Made by a program: the position numbers and the translations under genes. Positions 17,828 to 27,628 of a DNA stretch of 64,000 bases are shown here, piece by piece. Numbering within the stretch: position 1 is the first letter of the stretch; every line of letters begins with the position of its first letter. Source of the DNA: Bradyrhizobium lablabi (GTDB lineage Bacteria > Pseudomonadota > Alphaproteobacteria > Rhizobiales > Xanthobacteraceae); the NCBI RefSeq assembly GCF_018129385.1, contig NZ_JAFCLN010000003.1, forward strand, positions 62,001 through 126,000, in the 5' to 3' direction. The notes beneath the pieces were generated by a model. That model did not search any database. It was given only the letters and a program-made list of their open reading frames with translations, and was not told the DNA's origin.

Positions 17828-20800
17828 CCCGTGCGCCGGTTTCGCGGGCGCGCTATCCGGCTGTAGCGGCGGCGAAACCAGCGCCGGCGGCGCTTTCAAC
17901 AGGCGCGCCAGTTCTTTTGCCGGCAGCGGCTTGCTGAACAGGTAGCCCTGCATCTCGTCGCAGGCATGACTGCGCAAGAACGCCTGCTGCTCGGCGGTCT
18001 CGACGCCTTCGGCGACCACGGTCATGCCGAGCGCCTTGCCCATGCTGATGATCGCCTGCGCGATCGCCTGATCCTCCGAATCCTTCGGCAGGTCGCGCAC
18101 GAAGGAGCGATCGATCTTGATCGTATCGATCGGGAACTGCTTCATCAGCGACATCGACGAATAGCCGGTGCCGAAATCGTCGATCGCAAGGCGAATGCCA
18201 CGGCTCTGGATCGCGTTCAGCACCTTGATGGCGCGCGCGACGTTGCGCATCACCATGCTCTCGGTGACCTCGAGTTGCAGCAGCACCGCCGACATGCCGC
18301 TGGCGGCGAGTGCGTCGTCGATGTCGTGCAGCAGGCGCTCGTCGGCGAATTGCCGCGGCGACAGGTTGACCGCCATCGACACCGGCCGCAGACCGCGGCG
18401 CTGCCAGGCCATATTCTGCGCGCAGGCCTCCTTCAGCACCCAGCGGCCGATCGGCACGATAAGGCCGGTTTCTTCCGCCAGCGGAATGAACTGCATCGGC
18501 GGCACCAGGCCCAATTCCGGGTGCTGCCAGCGCAGCAGCGCCTCGACGCCGGTGACCTGACCGCTCACCATGTCCACCTTGGGCTGGTAATGCAGCGAGA
18601 ACTGACGGCGCTCCAGCGCGCGGCGCAGCGCCGTTTCCAGCGTCAACCGCTCGATCGACTGGGTCTTGATTTCCCGGGTGAAGAAGCGAAAGCCGTTCTT
18701 GCCGTCTTCCTTGGCGAGGTACATCGCCATGTCGGCGTTCTTGGTCAGCGCCCGCACGTCGGTGCCGTCCTGCGGATACATCGCGATGCCGATAGAAGCG
18801 GTGGCGTGGCATTCATGGCCGCTCAACATCAGCGGCTGGCTCAGCGTCGACAGAATGTTTGCGGCGATCCGCTCCACATCGCGACGCTCGGCGGTCTCTT
18901 CCAGGATCACGACGAATTCGTCGCCGCCGAGCCGGGCCACGATGTCGCTCGAACGCAGGGCGTTGCGCAGACGGCCGGCGACCTCCACCAGCAGCCTGTC
19001 GCCGGCTTCATGCCCGAGCGAGTCGTTGATCACCTTGAAGCGGTCGAGGTCGATGAACAGCACCGCGAACTGCCGCCGGTAGCGCCCGGCGGCCTCGATC
19101 GCATGGCGCAGCAGCCCATTGAACATCTCGCGGTTGGGCAGTTGCGTCAGGCTGTCATGCGAGGCGAGATATTCGATGCGCTCGTCCGCGCGGCTCTTCT
19201 CGTCGGCACGGTCAAAACTCTCCAGCGCGAACGAGACGTTATCGGCCAGCCGCTGAAGCAACTCGGAAAATTCCGCCGTGAACGTGTCCTTTTCCAGCGA
19301 GATGAACAGCATGACGCCGACCACCTTTCCCGCGACAAGCAACGGAAATGCGGCTCCTGACTTTGCGCCATCCTTGTTCGCCTGGGCGTGGAATGCCTGT
19401 GTGCTCTGGCTCGCCAGATAGTCGTTGCTGATGCAGGCGCTTGCCGTGCGGTAGGCCGTGCCGGCGAGGCCACGTCCCTCAGGACGCGCTTCGTTGAAGG
19501 AAACCCGGACCTGGCGCGAGCTCTCGGCTTTCGGACCGGCAGCGACGGCGGATACGAAGAAGTCGCTGTCCGGCCGCACCAGCAGGATGTTGGTCGAGGC
19601 GAACCGGCCGCCTTGCGCGGCGGCTTCACACACCAGTTCGTAGAGATGAGCGCGGGATTTCGCCCGCATGATCGCTTCATTGGTCGCGCTCAGCGCGGCG
19701 AACATGCGTGCGAGGTTATCCTTCTGCTGTTCCGTCTTCGCCTTTTCGTCGGCGCGGGCGAAATTCTCGAGCGCGAAGGAAATGTTGTCGGCCAGCCGCT
19801 GGAGCAGCTCGGTAAATTCCCCGCTAAACGTGTTCTTCTCCGAGGAAATAAACAGCATTACGCCGGTGACCTGCCCGTCGACCAGCAACGGAAAGGCGGC
19901 TCCCGACTGTGCTCCGTCGCGCTGAATCACCTGCCGGAAGGCCTCGCCTCGCGGATCATTGGGAAAATCATTGCTGAGGTTTGCTCGCCGCGTACGGAAC
20001 GCGGTGCCGCAGATGCCGCGCCCCTCCGGGCATCCTTCGCTGGTCGATACATTCAGCCGCCGCGCATTGGCGGCGGTCGGTCCGGCGGAGGCGACCACAT
20101 CGAGACGGTCGCTGCCGGGCCGCGGCAGCAAAACGCTGGCCGAGTTGAACCGGCCGCCCTTGGCCGCCGCCTCGCAGACGAGTTCGTACAGTTCGGTGCG
20201 GCACTTCGCGCGTATGATGGCTTCGTTTGTAGCGCTGAGCGCCGCAAACATGCGGGTGAGACGCTGCTTCTGCTCATCTGCCCGCACCTTCTCGGCCGCG
20301 CGCTCGAAATTATCGAGCGCGAACGAGACGTTCTCGGCCACCCGTGCGGCCAGCGCGACGATCCCTTCATCCGTCGCCCAGGACTTGCCCATGAAGAACA
20401 TCAGCACGCCGACGCTCTTTCCCATCTTGATCAGGGGCAGCGCGACGCAGGCGACAGCGCCGCTGACCCGCTGGGCTTCCTTCCAGGCGCCGCTCCTCGC
20501 GGCGATATCGGGGTTGATGCAAGCCTTCTGCGTCCGGAAAGCCTCGCCGCTGATGCCCTGCCCGTAGGGATTTTCGGGATCCCAGGAGAATTTGGTTTGG
20601 GTGATGAGATGGATGGCCTGGCCGGTCGCCGCGACCGGCTTGAGCCACATCGAACCCGGTTCGGCGAGCAGCACCACGGTGGCAAAGGACTTGCCGGTAT
20701 GGACGGCGGCATCGCAGACAAGCTGGTACAATTCGTGCTCGGTCTTGGCACGAAGGATGGCCTCATTGGTGCCGCTGATGACGCCGAACATCTGGTTGAG

Positions 20801-21358
20801 GCGGCGCGTCGCGCGTTCGCCGGCCTTGCGCGCGGTCTCGCGCTCGAAATTGCCGAGGGCAAAGGAGACATTCGCCGCCATGCGCTCGAGCAGCGAGACG
20901 ACCTCCTCGTTCAGGGAGCCGGGCTCCCGCCGGGTGACCATGAACACGCCGATCACGCGCTCGTTGCAGGTGAGCGGCAGCGCCGCGGCGGCGCCGACCC
21001 CGCCCGCGCGCGCGCCGTCGCGCCAGGCCAGCGAACAGGAATCGTTAAGGAAGTCGTTACTGACGCACACCTTGCCGCCGCGAAAGGCTTGGCCGCCGAC
21101 GCCGGATCCTTCGGGCGTACCGGCAACCGTCGAGATGTCGATGCTGCGCAGCCGCGCGGTGTCCGCGCCGAAGCCGGCCGCGAACCGCAAAAGGCCGGTC
21201 GCGGGCTCATGCAGAAAGATGGCGACCGCGAGAAAATCCCCGCTGGAGAAGGCGGCCTGGCAGACCTGCCCGTAAAGCTCCTCGGGCGATTTCGCATAGA
21301 GGATCGCTTCGTTGGTGGCATTCAACGCCGCTAACGCTCGTGCGAAATTCGTCGGCAA
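17801..21358 (-). CDS. Four-GAF GGDEF-EAL cyclic-di-GMP protein
   Basis: 1185 residues from a TTG at 21356-21358 with GAGGGAG upstream. Four tandem GAF domains (about 20-170, 200-355, 375-535, 555-710) share the refrain [21 protein letters not shown] and look like internal duplications. They are followed by GGDEF (about 730-890) and EAL (about 905-1150). The GGDEF core RLGGDEF is at 809-815 with an RSSD inhibitory-site motif five residues before it, so diguanylate cyclase activity with product inhibition is plausible. EAL has EALLRW (939 on) and DDFGTGYSS, so phosphodiesterase activity is also plausible. No membrane helix or signal peptide is seen: a soluble multi-input sensor. Confidence 0.92.
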   Translation of the reverse strand: MPTNFARALAALNATNEAILYAKSPEELYGQVCQAAFSSGDFLAVAIFLHEPATGLLRFAAGFGADTARLRSIDISTVAGTPEGSGVGGQAFRGGKVCVSNDFLNDSCSLAWRDGARAGGVGAAAALPLTCNERVIGVFMVTRREPGSLNEEVVSLLERMAANVSFALGNFERETARKAGERATRRLNQMFGVISGTNEAILRAKTEHELYQLVCDAAVHTGKSFATVVLLAEPGSMWLKPVAATGQAIHLITQTKFSWDPENPYGQGISGEAFRTQKACINPDIAARSGAWKEAQRVSGAVACVALPLIKMGKSVGVLMFFMGKSWATDEGIVALAARVAENVSFALDNFERAAEKVRADEQKQRLTRMFAALSATNEAIIRAKCRTELYELVCEAAAKGGRFNSASVLLPRPGSDRLDVVASAGPTAANARRLNVSTSEGCPEGRGICGTAFRTRRANLSNDFPNDPRGEAFRQVIQRDGAQSGAAFPLLVDGQVTGVMLFISSEKNTFSGEFTELLQRLADNISFALENFARADEKAKTEQQKDNLARMFAALSATNEAIMRAKSRAHLYELVCEAAAQGGRFASTNILLVRPDSDFFVSAVAAGPKAESSRQVRVSFNEARPEGRGLAGTAYRTASACISNDYLASQSTQAFHAQANKDGAKSGAAFPLLVAGKVVGVMLFISLEKDTFTAEFSELLQRLADNVSFALESFDRADEKSRADERIEYLASHDSLTQLPNREMFNGLLRHAIEAAGRYRRQFAVLFIDLDRFKVINDSLGHEAGDRLLVEVAGRLRNALRSSDIVARLGGDEFVVILEETAERRDVERIAANILSTLSQPLMLSGHECHATASIGIAMYPQDGTDVRALTKNADMAMYLAKEDGKNGFRFFTREIKTQSIERLTLETALRRALERRQFSLHYQPKVDMVSGQVTGVEALLRWQHPELGLVPPMQFIPLAEETGLIVPIGRWVLKEACAQNMAWQRRGLRPVSMAVNLSPRQFADERLLHDIDDALAASGMSAVLLQLEVTESMVMRNVARAIKVLNAIQSRGIRLAIDDFGTGYSSMSLMKQFPIDTIKIDRSFVRDLPKDSEDQAIAQAIISMGKALGMTVVAEGVETAEQQAFLRSHACDEMQGYLFSKPLPAKELARLLKAPPALVSPPLQPDSAPAKPAHGSRRKRAVV

Positions 21359-21672
21359 ACCCGGCTCCCTCGGACCATACTGGCCGGCCAGATTAATGGG
21401 TGCGAGGTGCCTAAATGCCCGTTATGGGCACGCGGAAACCGCGGGAAAGAGTAAACGGCCTGCCAATAAAGCCCTAACAAACCCCGAAAAATTACCGTTC
21501 GTCGATCGAACGGAACCCCGGCGGCCGGCAGCGATGCGCGCGCTGCATTGCACCCACGAATTTGCCGGCAGGTCCCCTCGGGTCATTGCCACCGGCCGGC
21601 GGCTTTGAGACCATGGCGGGCCGTGACAAGAAACAAGACCCGCTTCCCATGCGGGCGCGCCAGAGGAAACCC
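21359..21672. other. Divergent intergenic region with two short palindromes
   Basis: It separates the GGDEF-EAL gene and the catabolic operon. It contains a perfect 12-base palindrome CTGGCCGGCCAG (21380-21391) and an inverted repeat TGCCC-GTTAT-GGGCA (21416-21430), then an AT-richer stretch. These are candidate operator sites for either direction. No gene is credible here. Confidence 0.45.
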
Positions 21673-22725
21673 ATGCCCATTGTTCAGGCCGACCGCCTCA
21701 CGCGCATCGGCATTGCCCTGCTCCGGGCGGCCGGCGCATCGGAGGAGGAAGCTCAGGCCGTGGCGATCGGCTGCGTCAACGCCAACCTTGCCGGTCATGA
21801 CTCACACGGGATTATCGCGATCCCGACCTATATCGACCGCATCAAGGCCAAGCATATCGTGCCCGGCGCGGCGTGGACCATCGTGCAGGAATCGCCGACC
21901 ACGACCGTGATCGACGGTCAGTGGGGTTTTGGTTTCCACGTCAACAGCAAAGCGATGGAGCTGACCATTGCGAAAGCGAAGACCGCCAACGTCGCCGCCT
22001 GCACCGTGTTCCGGCAGAGCCATGTCGGCCGGCTTGCCGCCTATCCATTGATGGCGATGCGCGAGGGCATGATCGGAATTGCCACCGCCGATTCCGGTCG
22101 CTCGCCAAAACATGTCGCGCCGTTCGGCGGGCGCGAGGCGCGGCTCGGCACCAACCCGATCTCGATCGCGGTGCCCTCCGATCTCGAGGCGCCGTTTTAT
22201 CTGGATATGGCGACCTCGGCGGTCGCGGTGGGAAAAGTTTCGCTCGCGGTCGCGCGCGGCGAGCAGATACCGACCGGATGGATCATCGATGCCGAAGGCC
22301 GCCACACCACCGATCCGACCCAATACCGCAAGGGTGGCGCGCTGCTGCCGCTCGGCGGCACCGAAGGCTACAAGGGCTCAGGTCTCGCCGCGATGGTCGA
22401 GGTGCTGTGCGGGCTGCTGACGGGACTTGGTTTTGGCGTCGAGCCGACCGGCCGGCACAATGACGGCGTGTTCATGGCGGTGTTCAATGTTGCCGCCTTC
22501 CGGCCGCTGAAGGATTTCAAGAAAGAAGTCGCCGAGTTCGCGCGCTATCTGAAATCGACGCCGCCGTCGGAGGGCTCGAAGGGCGTGTTCTATCCGGGCG
22601 AAGTCGAGTATCTGCGCGAGCAACAATGCCGGCAGAACGGCATCGAGATCGAGGATGCCACCTGGGACAAACTGCGCGCGCTGGCCGGCGAATACGAACT
22701 CGCCGCCGAGCTGGGACTGGCGTGA
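21673..22725 (+). CDS. Ldh-family (malate/L-lactate/ureidoglycolate-type) NAD(P)-dependent oxidoreductase
   Basis: 350 residues from the ATG at 21673 (MPIVQADRLTRIG), with AGAGGAAA upstream. The Ldh_2 fold is marked by NLAGHDSHGIIAIPTYIDRI, where the His is catalytic in the family, then VVIDGQWGFGFH-like, HVAPFGGREARLGTNPISIAVPS (nucleotide-binding segment) and GYKGSGLAAMVEVL. Family enzymes oxidise 2-hydroxy acids or related compounds. It is the first gene of a five-gene operon (gaps 3-22 bases) with an LLM monooxygenase, an FAH hydrolase, a TPP enzyme and a Bug protein, which implies use of an organic-acid or ring-derived substrate. Confidence 0.85.
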   Translation: MPIVQADRLTRIGIALLRAAGASEEEAQAVAIGCVNANLAGHDSHGIIAIPTYIDRIKAKHIVPGAAWTIVQESPTTTVIDGQWGFGFHVNSKAMELTIAKAKTANVAACTVFRQSHVGRLAAYPLMAMREGMIGIATADSGRSPKHVAPFGGREARLGTNPISIAVPSDLEAPFYLDMATSAVAVGKVSLAVARGEQIPTGWIIDAEGRHTTDPTQYRKGGALLPLGGTEGYKGSGLAAMVEVLCGLLTGLGFGVEPTGRHNDGVFMAVFNVAAFRPLKDFKKEVAEFARYLKSTPPSEGSKGVFYPGEVEYLREQQCRQNGIEIEDATWDKLRALAGEYELAAELGLA

Positions 22726-22738
22726 GAAGGAGAGCAGC

Positions 22739-24106
22739 ATGACACGGCAAATGGCGCTGGTTGGTTTCTTGCAGGCACAGAACTGCACCAACCTGCCGAG
22801 CTCATGGCGGCATCCGGAATCGCGCGATGATTCGATGTCGTCGGATTACTATCAGGAGATCGGCCGCGTTCTTGAAGCCGGCAAATTCCACATGGCGTTT
22901 TTCGACGACCGCCTCGCGATGCCGGACCGCTACGGCAACGACCACGCCCACACCGTGGAATACGGCATCCGCTGCGTGAAGATGGATCCGCTGGTCGTCT
23001 TGACCTGCATGGGGATGGCGACCGAAAAGCTTGGGTTAGGTGCAACCGCGTCCACCACCTATTTCGAGCCGTTCGACGTTGCGCGGCGCTTCCAGACGCT
23101 CGACCTGATGACGGGTGGGCGCGCGGCGTGGAACGTCGTCACCTCGCTCAACGACGGCGAGGCGCTCAACATGGGCAAGGATTCCCATCTCGAACATGAC
23201 TACCGCTACGACCGCGCCGACGAGTTCATGGAAGTGGTGCTCGGCCACTGGGACGCCTGGGAAGACGGTTCCGTCATCATGGACAAGAAGAGCGGGCGTT
23301 TTGCCGACCCCGCCAAGGTGAAACGGCTCGATCACAACGGGCAATTCTTCAAGTCACGCGGGCCGTTCACCGTGCCGCGCTCGAGCCAGGGCCATCCCGT
23401 CGTCATTCAGGCCGGTGCCTCCGGCCGCGGCCAGCGTTTTGCCGGGCGATGGGGCGAAGTGATCTTCACCGCCGCGCGCAATCTCGCCGGCGCCAGGGAA
23501 GGCTATGCCGCCGTGAAAAACGAGGCAGCCAACGCCGGCCGCGACCCCGACCAGATGTTCCTTTGCAACCTCACCACGCCGGTGGTCGGCGCCACCAAGG
23601 CGGAGGCCGAGGACAAGATGGCGCTGATCAACAAGCTGCCGCTGGAGATCGACGCGCTGTCGCTGCTGGCGGAAGCGTTGAATTATGATTTTGCCTCAAA
23701 GGGCCTCGACGAGCCGCTGACGACCGAAGAGCTGAAGAGCATGCAAGGTATCCTCGGCATTCGGGACGGCGTGCTGAAAGCTTCCGGCAAGAGCAATCCG
23801 AGCGCGCGCGACTTCGTCACCTTTTCCGGACGCGGCCAGGTGCACGACGCGATTGTCGGCGGGCCGAAGGAGATCGCCGACAAATTGGAAGAGATGTTCG
23901 TCGAACGGGGGTGCGACGGCTTTGTCATCGCGGCAACCATCGTGCCAGGCTCCTATGCCGATTTCGTCAAACATGTTGTGCCGGAGTTGCAGCGTCGCGG
24001 GTTGTTCCACGAGGATTATTCCGGCAAGACGCTGCGCGAGAATCTCGGCCTGAAGCGCCCGGCCCCGGGCGCATGGAAGGCGCAAGCACGCGCGGCCGCC
24101 GAATAA
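22739..24106 (+). CDS. LLM-class flavin-dependent monooxygenase (NtaA/SnaA/DszA type)
   Basis: 455 residues starting at the ATG 13 bases after the Ldh stop, with AAGGAGAG upstream. The protein has the long-form bacterial luciferase-like TIM barrel of the NtaA/DszA group: HMAFFDDRLAMPDRY, LGLGATASTTYFEPFDVARRF, GGRAAWNVVTS, then a late HAIVGGPKEIADKLEEMF-like segment. These enzymes use reduced FMN and oxygen to hydroxylate or cleave amines, sulfur compounds or ketones, and need a separate flavin reductase, which is not in the window. Operon partners suggest attack on an organic substrate that is then processed to acids. Confidence 0.88.
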   Translation: MTRQMALVGFLQAQNCTNLPSSWRHPESRDDSMSSDYYQEIGRVLEAGKFHMAFFDDRLAMPDRYGNDHAHTVEYGIRCVKMDPLVVLTCMGMATEKLGLGATASTTYFEPFDVARRFQTLDLMTGGRAAWNVVTSLNDGEALNMGKDSHLEHDYRYDRADEFMEVVLGHWDAWEDGSVIMDKKSGRFADPAKVKRLDHNGQFFKSRGPFTVPRSSQGHPVVIQAGASGRGQRFAGRWGEVIFTAARNLAGAREGYAAVKNEAANAGRDPDQMFLCNLTTPVVGATKAEAEDKMALINKLPLEIDALSLLAEALNYDFASKGLDEPLTTEELKSMQGILGIRDGVLKASGKSNPSARDFVTFSGRGQVHDAIVGGPKEIADKLEEMFVERGCDGFVIAATIVPGSYADFVKHVVPELQRRGLFHEDYSGKTLRENLGLKRPAPGAWKAQARAAAE

Positions 24107-24128
24107 AGAGCAAAGAGGAATTTTGGGG

Positions 24129-24914
24129 ATGCGCTGGCTAAAGTTTACCGCCGCAGGGAAGACTTCCTGGGGCCTGATCGAGGGCGACAAGGTGTTTGCC
24201 GTGACCGGCGATCCCTTCGGCGAATGGCAGAAGACCGCGCAATCGCATGCGCTCAAGGACGTCAAGATCGAGCTGCCGCTGGTGCCGCGCACCTTCTATT
24301 GCGTCGGCCTCAACTACCTCAAGCATCTGAAGGAAGCCGCCGACAAGGCCGGCACGGTGCCGAATGTGCCCGACCGGCCCGAGATCGGCTATCGCGCCCA
24401 GAACGCGCTGATCGCCCATGGCGAGGACGTGGTGATCCCTTCCTTTGCGACCGACAAGATTCACTATGAGGGTGAGCTGGCCGTCGTCATCGGGAAGAAG
24501 GCCAAGCATCTCACCGAAGCGGACGCGATGAGTTGCGTGTTCGGCTACACCATCGGCAACGACGTCTCCGAGCGTACCTGGCAGAAGTTGGACCGCGGGC
24601 TGTGGCGCTCCAAGAACGCCGATACCTTCAAGCCGATGGGGCCGTGGATCGAGACCGATGTCGATCTCGACAAGATGGAGACCGTGATCCGGGTCAATGG
24701 CAAGGAAACCGGCCGCTTCAAAACCAACGACATGATTTTCGGCATCGTGCCGTTCCTGGTCGAATTGACAAAATACTTCACGCTGTGGCCGGGCGACGTG
24801 ATCTGGATGGGCACCGACGGCGCCTCGCCCGACCTCAGGCATGGCGACGTCGTGGAGATCGGCATCACCGGCATCGGCACCTTGCGCAACCGCTTCGTGC
24901 GGGAAGGTCAATAA
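24129..24914 (+). CDS. Fumarylacetoacetate hydrolase-family protein
   Basis: 261 residues from the ATG at 24129. The FAH core is clear: FYCVGLNYLKHLKEA (opening motif), IHYEGELAVVIGKKAKHL (metal-binding Glu pair), FGYTIGNDVSERTWQ, then GPWIETDVD and GDVIWMGTDGASP. Members hydrolyse or isomerise acylpyruvates and 2-hydroxyhepta-dienedioates, using Mg or Mn, in ring-cleavage pathways. It lies 22 bases after the LLM gene and three bases before the TPP gene. This placement argues for a carbon-carbon bond cleavage step after oxidation. Confidence 0.87.
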   Translation: MRWLKFTAAGKTSWGLIEGDKVFAVTGDPFGEWQKTAQSHALKDVKIELPLVPRTFYCVGLNYLKHLKEAADKAGTVPNVPDRPEIGYRAQNALIAHGEDVVIPSFATDKIHYEGELAVVIGKKAKHLTEADAMSCVFGYTIGNDVSERTWQKLDRGLWRSKNADTFKPMGPWIETDVDLDKMETVIRVNGKETGRFKTNDMIFGIVPFLVELTKYFTLWPGDVIWMGTDGASPDLRHGDVVEIGITGIGTLRNRFVREGQ

Positions 24915-24917
24915 GAC

Positions 24918-26651
24918 ATGGCTCGCTATTCGGCTGCGCATTATTTCCTCGAGGGACTGGTTGATCTCGGGGTCGAATACATCTTTGCCAATCTCGGCAC
25001 CGACCATGTGTCGCTGATCGAGGAAATGGCGCGCTGGGACAAGGAGGGCCGCAAGCATCCGGAAGTCATCCTGTGCCCGCACGAGGTCGTGGCGGTGCAC
25101 ATGGCCGGCGGCTATGCGCTCGCGACCGGACGCGCCCAGGCGGTGCTGGTGCATGTCGACGCCGGCACCGCGAATGCCTGCATGGCGATCCAGAACCTGT
25201 TTCGCTATCGGCTGCCGGTGATGCTGTTCGCCGGCCGCGCGCCACACACGCTGCATGGCGAACTGACCGGCTCGCGCGATAGCTATGTGCACTTCGTGCA
25301 GGACCCCTTCGATATCGCCAGCATCGTGCGGCCCTATGTAAAGTGGGAATACTCGCTGCCCTCCGGCGTCGTGGTGAAGGAAGCGCTGGCGCGCGCCGGC
25401 GCCTTTGCCCACAGCGATCCGCCCGGCCCCGTCTACATGATGCTGCCGCGCGAGACACTGGCCGAGGAATGGGACGAGGCCGCGATGCCGCCCTATCCGC
25501 CGATGCGCTACGGCAGCGTGCAGGCCGGCGGCATCGATCCCGCGCGCGTGGCTGATATCGCTGATACGCTGATGCGCGCGGAGAACCCGGTGGCGTTCGC
25601 GGCCTATCTCGGACGCAAGCCGCAGGCGGTGGCGGCGCTGGACCGGTTGGCGCGGACCTGCGGCATCCGCGTCGCCGAGTTCAATTCCATCGATCTCAAT
25701 ATTCCCCAGGATTCGCCCTGCTTTGCCGGCTCCGACCCGCTCGCCTTGCTGGATGGCGCCGATCTCGGCCTGTTGCTCGACACCGATGTGCCGTTCGTGC
25801 CGCAATCCGCCAAGCGCGCCGCAGACATCAAGTGGGTTCAGATCGATCTCGATCCACTGAAGGCGGATTTTCCGATGTGGGGATTTGCCACCGATATCCG
25901 CGTGCAGGGCGACAGTGGCATCATCCTACAGCAGGTGTGCGACGCCGTGGAGGCCCGCGCCGATGACGGCTATCGCCGCCGCGTTGCCGAACGCATCGCG
26001 GGCTGGGACAACGCGCGCACTGCGGCGGCGCAGAAGCGCACTGCTGCCAGCGCGAACAAGGGCGTCAAGGGCGCGCTCAATCCGGCCTTCGTGCTGGCCA
26101 CGCTGAGCGGAAAGATTTCGCAGGACGATGTCGTGCTCAACGAGGCCATCCGCAACGGGCCGGTGCTACAGGAGCATGTCAAACGAACGAAGCCGCAGAG
26201 CTATGTCGGGCTGGCCGGCGGCGGGCTCGGCTTCAGCGGCGGCATGGCGCTGGGATTGCGGCTGGCGCGGCCGGACCGCCGCATCGTGCAGGTGATCGGT
26301 GACGGCGGCTTTCATTTCTCCTCGCCGGACAGCGTCTATGCCACCGCGCAACAGTACCAGATTCCGATTTTCACCGTGGTGCTGGACAATGGCGGCTGGC
26401 AGGCGGTGAAATCGGCGACGCAGCGTGTCTATCCCAAGGGCGTCGCCGCCGAGACCGATCAGTTCCAGTCGCGCCTGATGTCGGGACGGCAGGGCGAGCG
26501 GCGCGATTTTTCGGAAGTGGCAAAGGCGTTCGGCGCCTATGGCGAGTGCGTCAGCGAACCGGACGACCTTGCTGCGGCGATTGATCGCTGCCTGGCCGCG
26601 CTTGATGACGGCAAGGCCGCGGTGCTGCATGTTCATGTGACACGGCTCTAG
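24918..26651 (+). CDS. Thiamine-diphosphate-dependent enzyme, acetolactate synthase-like
   Basis: 577 residues. Three domains are visible: an N-terminal Pyr domain with catalytic Glu in CPHEVVAVHMAGGYALATG, a middle domain, and a C-terminal PP domain with the metal/ThDP motif VIGDGGFHF ending in LDNGGWQ. Instead of the GTPG usual near the start it reads LGTDHVSLIEEM. The family covers 2-oxoacid decarboxylases, synthases and lyases. In this operon a decarboxylase or lyase acting on the FAH-product side is plausible, but substrate is unknown. It is cytoplasmic and very likely FAD-independent or FAD-structural. Confidence 0.82.
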   Translation: MARYSAAHYFLEGLVDLGVEYIFANLGTDHVSLIEEMARWDKEGRKHPEVILCPHEVVAVHMAGGYALATGRAQAVLVHVDAGTANACMAIQNLFRYRLPVMLFAGRAPHTLHGELTGSRDSYVHFVQDPFDIASIVRPYVKWEYSLPSGVVVKEALARAGAFAHSDPPGPVYMMLPRETLAEEWDEAAMPPYPPMRYGSVQAGGIDPARVADIADTLMRAENPVAFAAYLGRKPQAVAALDRLARTCGIRVAEFNSIDLNIPQDSPCFAGSDPLALLDGADLGLLLDTDVPFVPQSAKRAADIKWVQIDLDPLKADFPMWGFATDIRVQGDSGIILQQVCDAVEARADDGYRRRVAERIAGWDNARTAAAQKRTAASANKGVKGALNPAFVLATLSGKISQDDVVLNEAIRNGPVLQEHVKRTKPQSYVGLAGGGLGFSGGMALGLRLARPDRRIVQVIGDGGFHFSSPDSVYATAQQYQIPIFTVVLDNGGWQAVKSATQRVYPKGVAAETDQFQSRLMSGRQGERRDFSEVAKAFGAYGECVSEPDDLAAAIDRCLAALDDGKAAVLHVHVTRL

Positions 26652-26671
26652 GAACGCTCGGGGGAATTCTC

Positions 26672-27628
26672 ATGAAGGCACTTTTGACAGGCGCCGCGAT
26701 CGGCCTCCTCGCGCTGACGGCGCCGGCCATCGCACAGGACTATCCGGGCAAGCCGATCCGCCTGATCGTCGGTTTCGCAGCCGGCGGCGGCAACGACATC
26801 ATCGCGCGCGTATTCGGGCAAAAACTCTCCGAAAGCCTTGGCCAGCCCGTGATCGTCGAGAACAAGCCGGGCGGCGGCGCCATCGTCGCGACCGACTATG
26901 TCGCAAAGTCCGCGCCCGACGGCTACACGCTGCTGATGAGCGCCAGCGGCATCTCGATCAATCCGGCCGTCTACGCCAAACTGCCCTATGACGCCATCAA
27001 CGACTTCGTCGCGGTGTCGGAGCTGGCCGCGTTCCCACTCATCATGATCGTTGCGCAGGACTCGCCGATCAAGTCGGTGGCCGAGTTGGTGGCCTTTGCC
27101 AAGGCCAACCCGGACAAGACGAACTATGGCAGCTCGTCCGCCTCGTTCCAGCTCGTCACCGAGCTGTTCAAGATGAAGACCGGCGCACCGATGCAGGCCA
27201 TTCCCTACAAGAGCGCCAATGAATCGGTGCTAGCGGTGGTCTCGGAGCAGGTCACCACGACGATTGCGGACGCCGGCCCCGTGCTCCAGCAGGTGAAGGG
27301 CGGCACCGCGCGGGCGCTGGCGGTTGCCACCGCCAAACGGATTGATGATCTTCCCGACGTGCCGACGCTGAAAGAAGCAGGCGCCGACGTCGAGGCGGTG
27401 CTGTGGAGCGGCATTTTCGTGCCGAAGGGCACGCCACCTGCCATCGTCAAGAAGCTGGAAGGCGAATTCATGCGGATCGCGAAAATGCCCGACGTGATCG
27501 CCAAGCTTAAGCCAATCGGCATCGAAACCATCGGCAATAGCAGCGAGGAGTTCGCCAAGATACTGGCCGACGACATCGCGCGCTGGAGCGCGGTAGCGAA
27601 AGCCGCGAACATCAAGATGGAGCAGTAG
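26672..27628 (+). CDS. Bug/TctC-type periplasmic solute-binding protein
   Basis: 318 residues with a signal peptide (LTGAAIGLLALTAPAIAQ) and the standard Bug start DYPGKPIRLIVGFAAGGGND. SAPDGYTLLMSASG and the late VPTLKEAGADVEAVLWSGIF are also family landmarks. Bug proteins bind carboxylates or aromatics in a closed pocket. No TctA/TctB genes accompany it here; the convergent symporter gene overlaps its 3' end by 17 bases. It closes the catabolic operon, so it may sense or carry the operon's substrate. Confidence 0.9.
   Translation: MKALLTGAAIGLLALTAPAIAQDYPGKPIRLIVGFAAGGGNDIIARVFGQKLSESLGQPVIVENKPGGGAIVATDYVAKSAPDGYTLLMSASGISINPAVYAKLPYDAINDFVAVSELAAFPLIMIVAQDSPIKSVAELVAFAKANPDKTNYGSSSASFQLVTELFKMKTGAPMQAIPYKSANESVLAVVSEQVTTTIADAGPVLQQVKGGTARALAVATAKRIDDLPDVPTLKEAGADVEAVLWSGIFVPKGTPPAIVKKLEGEFMRIAKMPDVIAKLKPIGIETIGNSSEEFAKILADDIARWSAVAKAANIKMEQ

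Noticed and set aside
19388..21334. Rightward frame of 648 codons opposite the GAF domains
   Set aside because: Its internal repetition simply mirrors the four GAF repeats on the other strand.
24138..25805. Leftward frame of 555 codons opposite the FAH and TPP genes
   Set aside because: Antisense shadow; rich in His, Arg and Asp, no recognised fold.
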